From the NCBI RefSeq assembly GCF_001911425.1, contig NZ_MPPL01000001.1, positions 3,241,273 to 3,305,272 of the forward strand: DNA of 64,000 bases. Direction: 5' to 3'. The position numbers and the translations under genes were made by a program. Shown piece after piece: positions 62,398 to 64,000 of the stretch. The notes beneath the pieces were generated by a model that worked only from the letters and a program-made list of their open reading frames with translations, was not told where the DNA came from and searched no databases. Position 1 is the first letter of the stretch. The number at the start of each line of letters is the position of its first letter. The stretch comes from Mucilaginibacter polytrichastri. Lineage in GTDB: Bacteria; Bacteroidota; Bacteroidia; Sphingobacteriales; Sphingobacteriaceae.

Positions 62398-63582
62398 TTA
62401 TTTATGAGTAAGCAGCAATTCCACCGTTTTAGACTTAAGATTATCAGTAGAAGCTAACATGAGCGGTGTTTCATCGTTATTGTTGGTTAAATTAACATCG
62501 GCACCGTTTTCAATTAATAGTTTCACCTTTCTATAAGTGTCTTTTGCCATCTCGCTATCGTAATTAACATTAAAGGCACAAACTTTATGCAAAATCGAAT
62601 TGCCATTTTTATCTACCCTGCCTACATCTAATTTACCTAATTGAAATACGGTATTGAAAATAGCAAAAGGCTTCTCTGCAATTACATCTGCCGGTGTTTT
62701 CTCTCTTCCATAAAACGTGGCGGGTAAATATAAATCGGCACCATCTTCAATTAGTGTGGTTAAAAATTCGAGTATTGTATCAGACGGACGGCTTAACCTG
62801 TTCAGAAATTCGAATAAAATAGTTTCGCCATTTTTGTTAGCTACCTCAAAATCAGGAGATTCTGATGCGCGTAATTTTAAATAGAGTGCTAAACTTTGTT
62901 GATGCACCACGGCATAGTAAAATGCAGTTTCTCCCTTATCGTCGGGGATGTTGCAGCTTGCGCCATTTTCGAGCAATAAGTCTATCAATAAGGGTTTATT
63001 GTTTGAAATTGCGATTAGCAAAGGTGTTTTATGCACAATATCCACTGCATCTACAGCTAATCCTTCCTGTAACATTAGCTTAAGGTAAGCAGCGGCTTTT
63101 TCTGGCTGGATGCGGTTATTCGCAGCAATTTTATGCAGAAATGTGTCCTCTGCATTATTTATCCAATTGATATCACAGCCAGCATTGATCAAACTCTTAA
63201 TTAGGTTTGGTGCTGCCCCTATTTCAAATGCGTAACCTAATAAAGTTTGGTTATCCACCGCATCGTTAATATTTTCAAGCTTTGCCAGTAATTCATTAAA
63301 AAAAGCGATGCTTTCATCGTCATCCTTCAAGTTAAATAATACCTTATGTAAAAGAGTATTATTGAATGTGTCATATTCGTACAGATCGGTTTCTACAAGT
63401 TTATGATCTACAAACTTGATGATGATATCAAAAGCTTTATGCTGAATTAGTTTCTCAAAAAGCTGTATCCTATCAAAAGGTGTAAGATCAGATGGGAAAT
63501 TTGATTCGTCGTTTAATATTTCTCTTGCTTCTTGAATATTATCATTTCTTAAAGCCTCATATAACGTTGATTGGTCCGGCAT
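62398..63582 (-). CDS. Ankyrin-repeat protein
   Basis: 394 residues. An N-terminal helical part (1-90) is followed by degenerate then better ankyrin repeats (AGCDINWINNAEDTFLHKIA, HKTPLLIAISNNKPLLIDLL, GETAFYYAVVHQQSLALYL, NGADVNLTNNNDETPLMLAS). It has no SHOCT domain or signal peptide. It is the first gene of the ankyrin-ankyrin-lipoprotein operon. The overall relation to the neighbour suggests an old duplication followed by divergence. Confidence 0.85.
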   Translation of the reverse strand: MPDQSTLYEALRNDNIQEAREILNDESNFPSDLTPFDRIQLFEKLIQHKAFDIIIKFVDHKLVETDLYEYDTFNNTLLHKVLFNLKDDDESIAFFNELLAKLENINDAVDNQTLLGYAFEIGAAPNLIKSLINAGCDINWINNAEDTFLHKIAANNRIQPEKAAAYLKLMLQEGLAVDAVDIVHKTPLLIAISNNKPLLIDLLLENGASCNIPDDKGETAFYYAVVHQQSLALYLKLRASESPDFEVANKNGETILFEFLNRLSRPSDTILEFLTTLIEDGADLYLPATFYGREKTPADVIAEKPFAIFNTVFQLGKLDVGRVDKNGNSILHKVCAFNVNYDSEMAKDTYRKVKLLIENGADVNLTNNNDETPLMLASTDNLKSKTVELLLTHK

Positions 63583-63762
63583 ATATATCTATTAAATAAA
63601 CTCTCAAATTATCAACAATTGAGCCATTCTAATCTACATTGAATCAAAAAGTGCATTTTTTTTATCGTTAGCACCCCTATTTAATGTTAAATTAATATCA
63701 ACATTGTCTAGGTAAAGTCAACAACTGGCCATCTTAATTGTTGTCAAAAAAACTGTTGAGAT

Positions 63763-64000
63763 ATGGTATTTTTATTGTGCTTTCTGTTATTAATTGTGGC
63801 CCCGGTTATACATATCATATGGAGTATACTACATGTTCAGAAACGTGTTAAACTACCCCTTGCTGCAATTACGATCTTATGTCTGTTTATGGGCGTAGCT
63901 TTTTCTATACTGGCTACTTACATCGATGTTCATAACTTACCCGCCGGTACCAGGTGTGCTACACCGTCGGTAGGGTTTATATTTGCAGGTTTCGCCATTA
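63763..64000 (+). CDS. Start of a small membrane protein (truncated by window edge)
   Basis: Open from the ATG at 63763 to the window end, 79 residues. It begins MVFLLCFLLLIVAPVIHIIW, a membrane helix, then a short basic loop (VQKRVKLPLA), a second helix (AITILCLFMGVAFSILATYI), a loop with Cys, and the start of a third helix. No family can be named from this part. Confidence 0.6.
   Translation, partial: MVFLLCFLLLIVAPVIHIIWSILHVQKRVKLPLAAITILCLFMGVAFSILATYIDVHNLPAGTRCATPSVGFIFAGFAI

Noticed and set aside
1..64000. CRISPR arrays, tRNA or rRNA genes, replication origin
   Set aside because: Looked for regular repeat-spacer patterns, cloverleaf arms and DnaA-box clusters by eye; only the tmRNA was found. 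Weak cases could be missed without a covariance search.

Overview
The window looks like chromosomal DNA of a Bacteroidota bacterium in the Sphingobacteriaceae (Mucilaginibacter or Pedobacter type). The signs are two SusC/SusD pairs, a FecI/FecR pair, several outer-membrane beta-barrel proteins with carboxypeptidase-like N-terminal domains, LytTR signalling, promoters of the Bacteroidota TTG-N19-TAnnTTTG kind, and an ssrA tag ending YALAA. The genus is inferred from gene content alone.

Layout. 1-6.1 kb: housekeeping genes (start of an exported protein, nitroreductase, TlpA-like redoxin, fused 2-oxoacid dehydrogenase E1, DUF1573 protein, class I/II aminotransferase). 6.19-6.55 kb: tmRNA gene. 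6.55-22.35 kb: an accessory stretch bounded by copies of the tmRNA 3' end (6545-6556, 6710-6720, 22335-22346), so probably an old integration at ssrA. It carries DUF1905 and DUF2461 genes, an ORF6N remnant, an outer-membrane barrel, a secreted GNA-type lectin, a GNAT-nitrilase fusion, a SusCD pair and a serine hydrolase. No integrase gene remains. 22.5-24.0 kb: YitT and HD-domain proteins. 24.2-31.3 kb: three paralogous sensor kinases followed by two response regulators, the second fused to a class III nucleotidyl cyclase. 31.7-33.3 kb: a DUF2805 protein and a DASH-type cryptochrome.

33.7-50.5 kb is the highlight: a class I lanthipeptide locus. It has three LanA-like precursors, each preceded by a small cysteine-free peptide gene. 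It also has a full-length LanB, a LanC that keeps only one of the three zinc ligands, a peptidase-containing LanT, a short membrane-fusion protein, a luciferase-like flavin oxidoreductase, an outer-membrane barrel, a LytS/LytTR two-component system, a stand-alone receiver protein and an unrecognised protein. Six sites in this locus, and none that I found elsewhere, carry a direct repeat GTCGAA-N15-GTCGAA (one half-site is GTCGAG). A -7-like element starts exactly 28 nt after each site. This is the geometry expected of a LytTR operator, so all six transcription units (two precursor pairs, REC-lanB-MFP, the outer-membrane barrel, the third precursor pair, and lanC-LLM-lanT-hypothetical) are probably one regulon.

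50.9-58.2 kb: an ECF sigma factor, a FecR anti-sigma, a SusC with an STN signalling domain, and SusD, forming a trans-envelope regulated uptake system. 58.3-63.6 kb, minus strand: a GH18-like secreted protein, a GIN-domain protein, a lipoprotein and two ankyrin proteins, one ending in SHOCT. The window ends in the start of a small membrane protein. I saw no tRNA, rRNA or CRISPR array.
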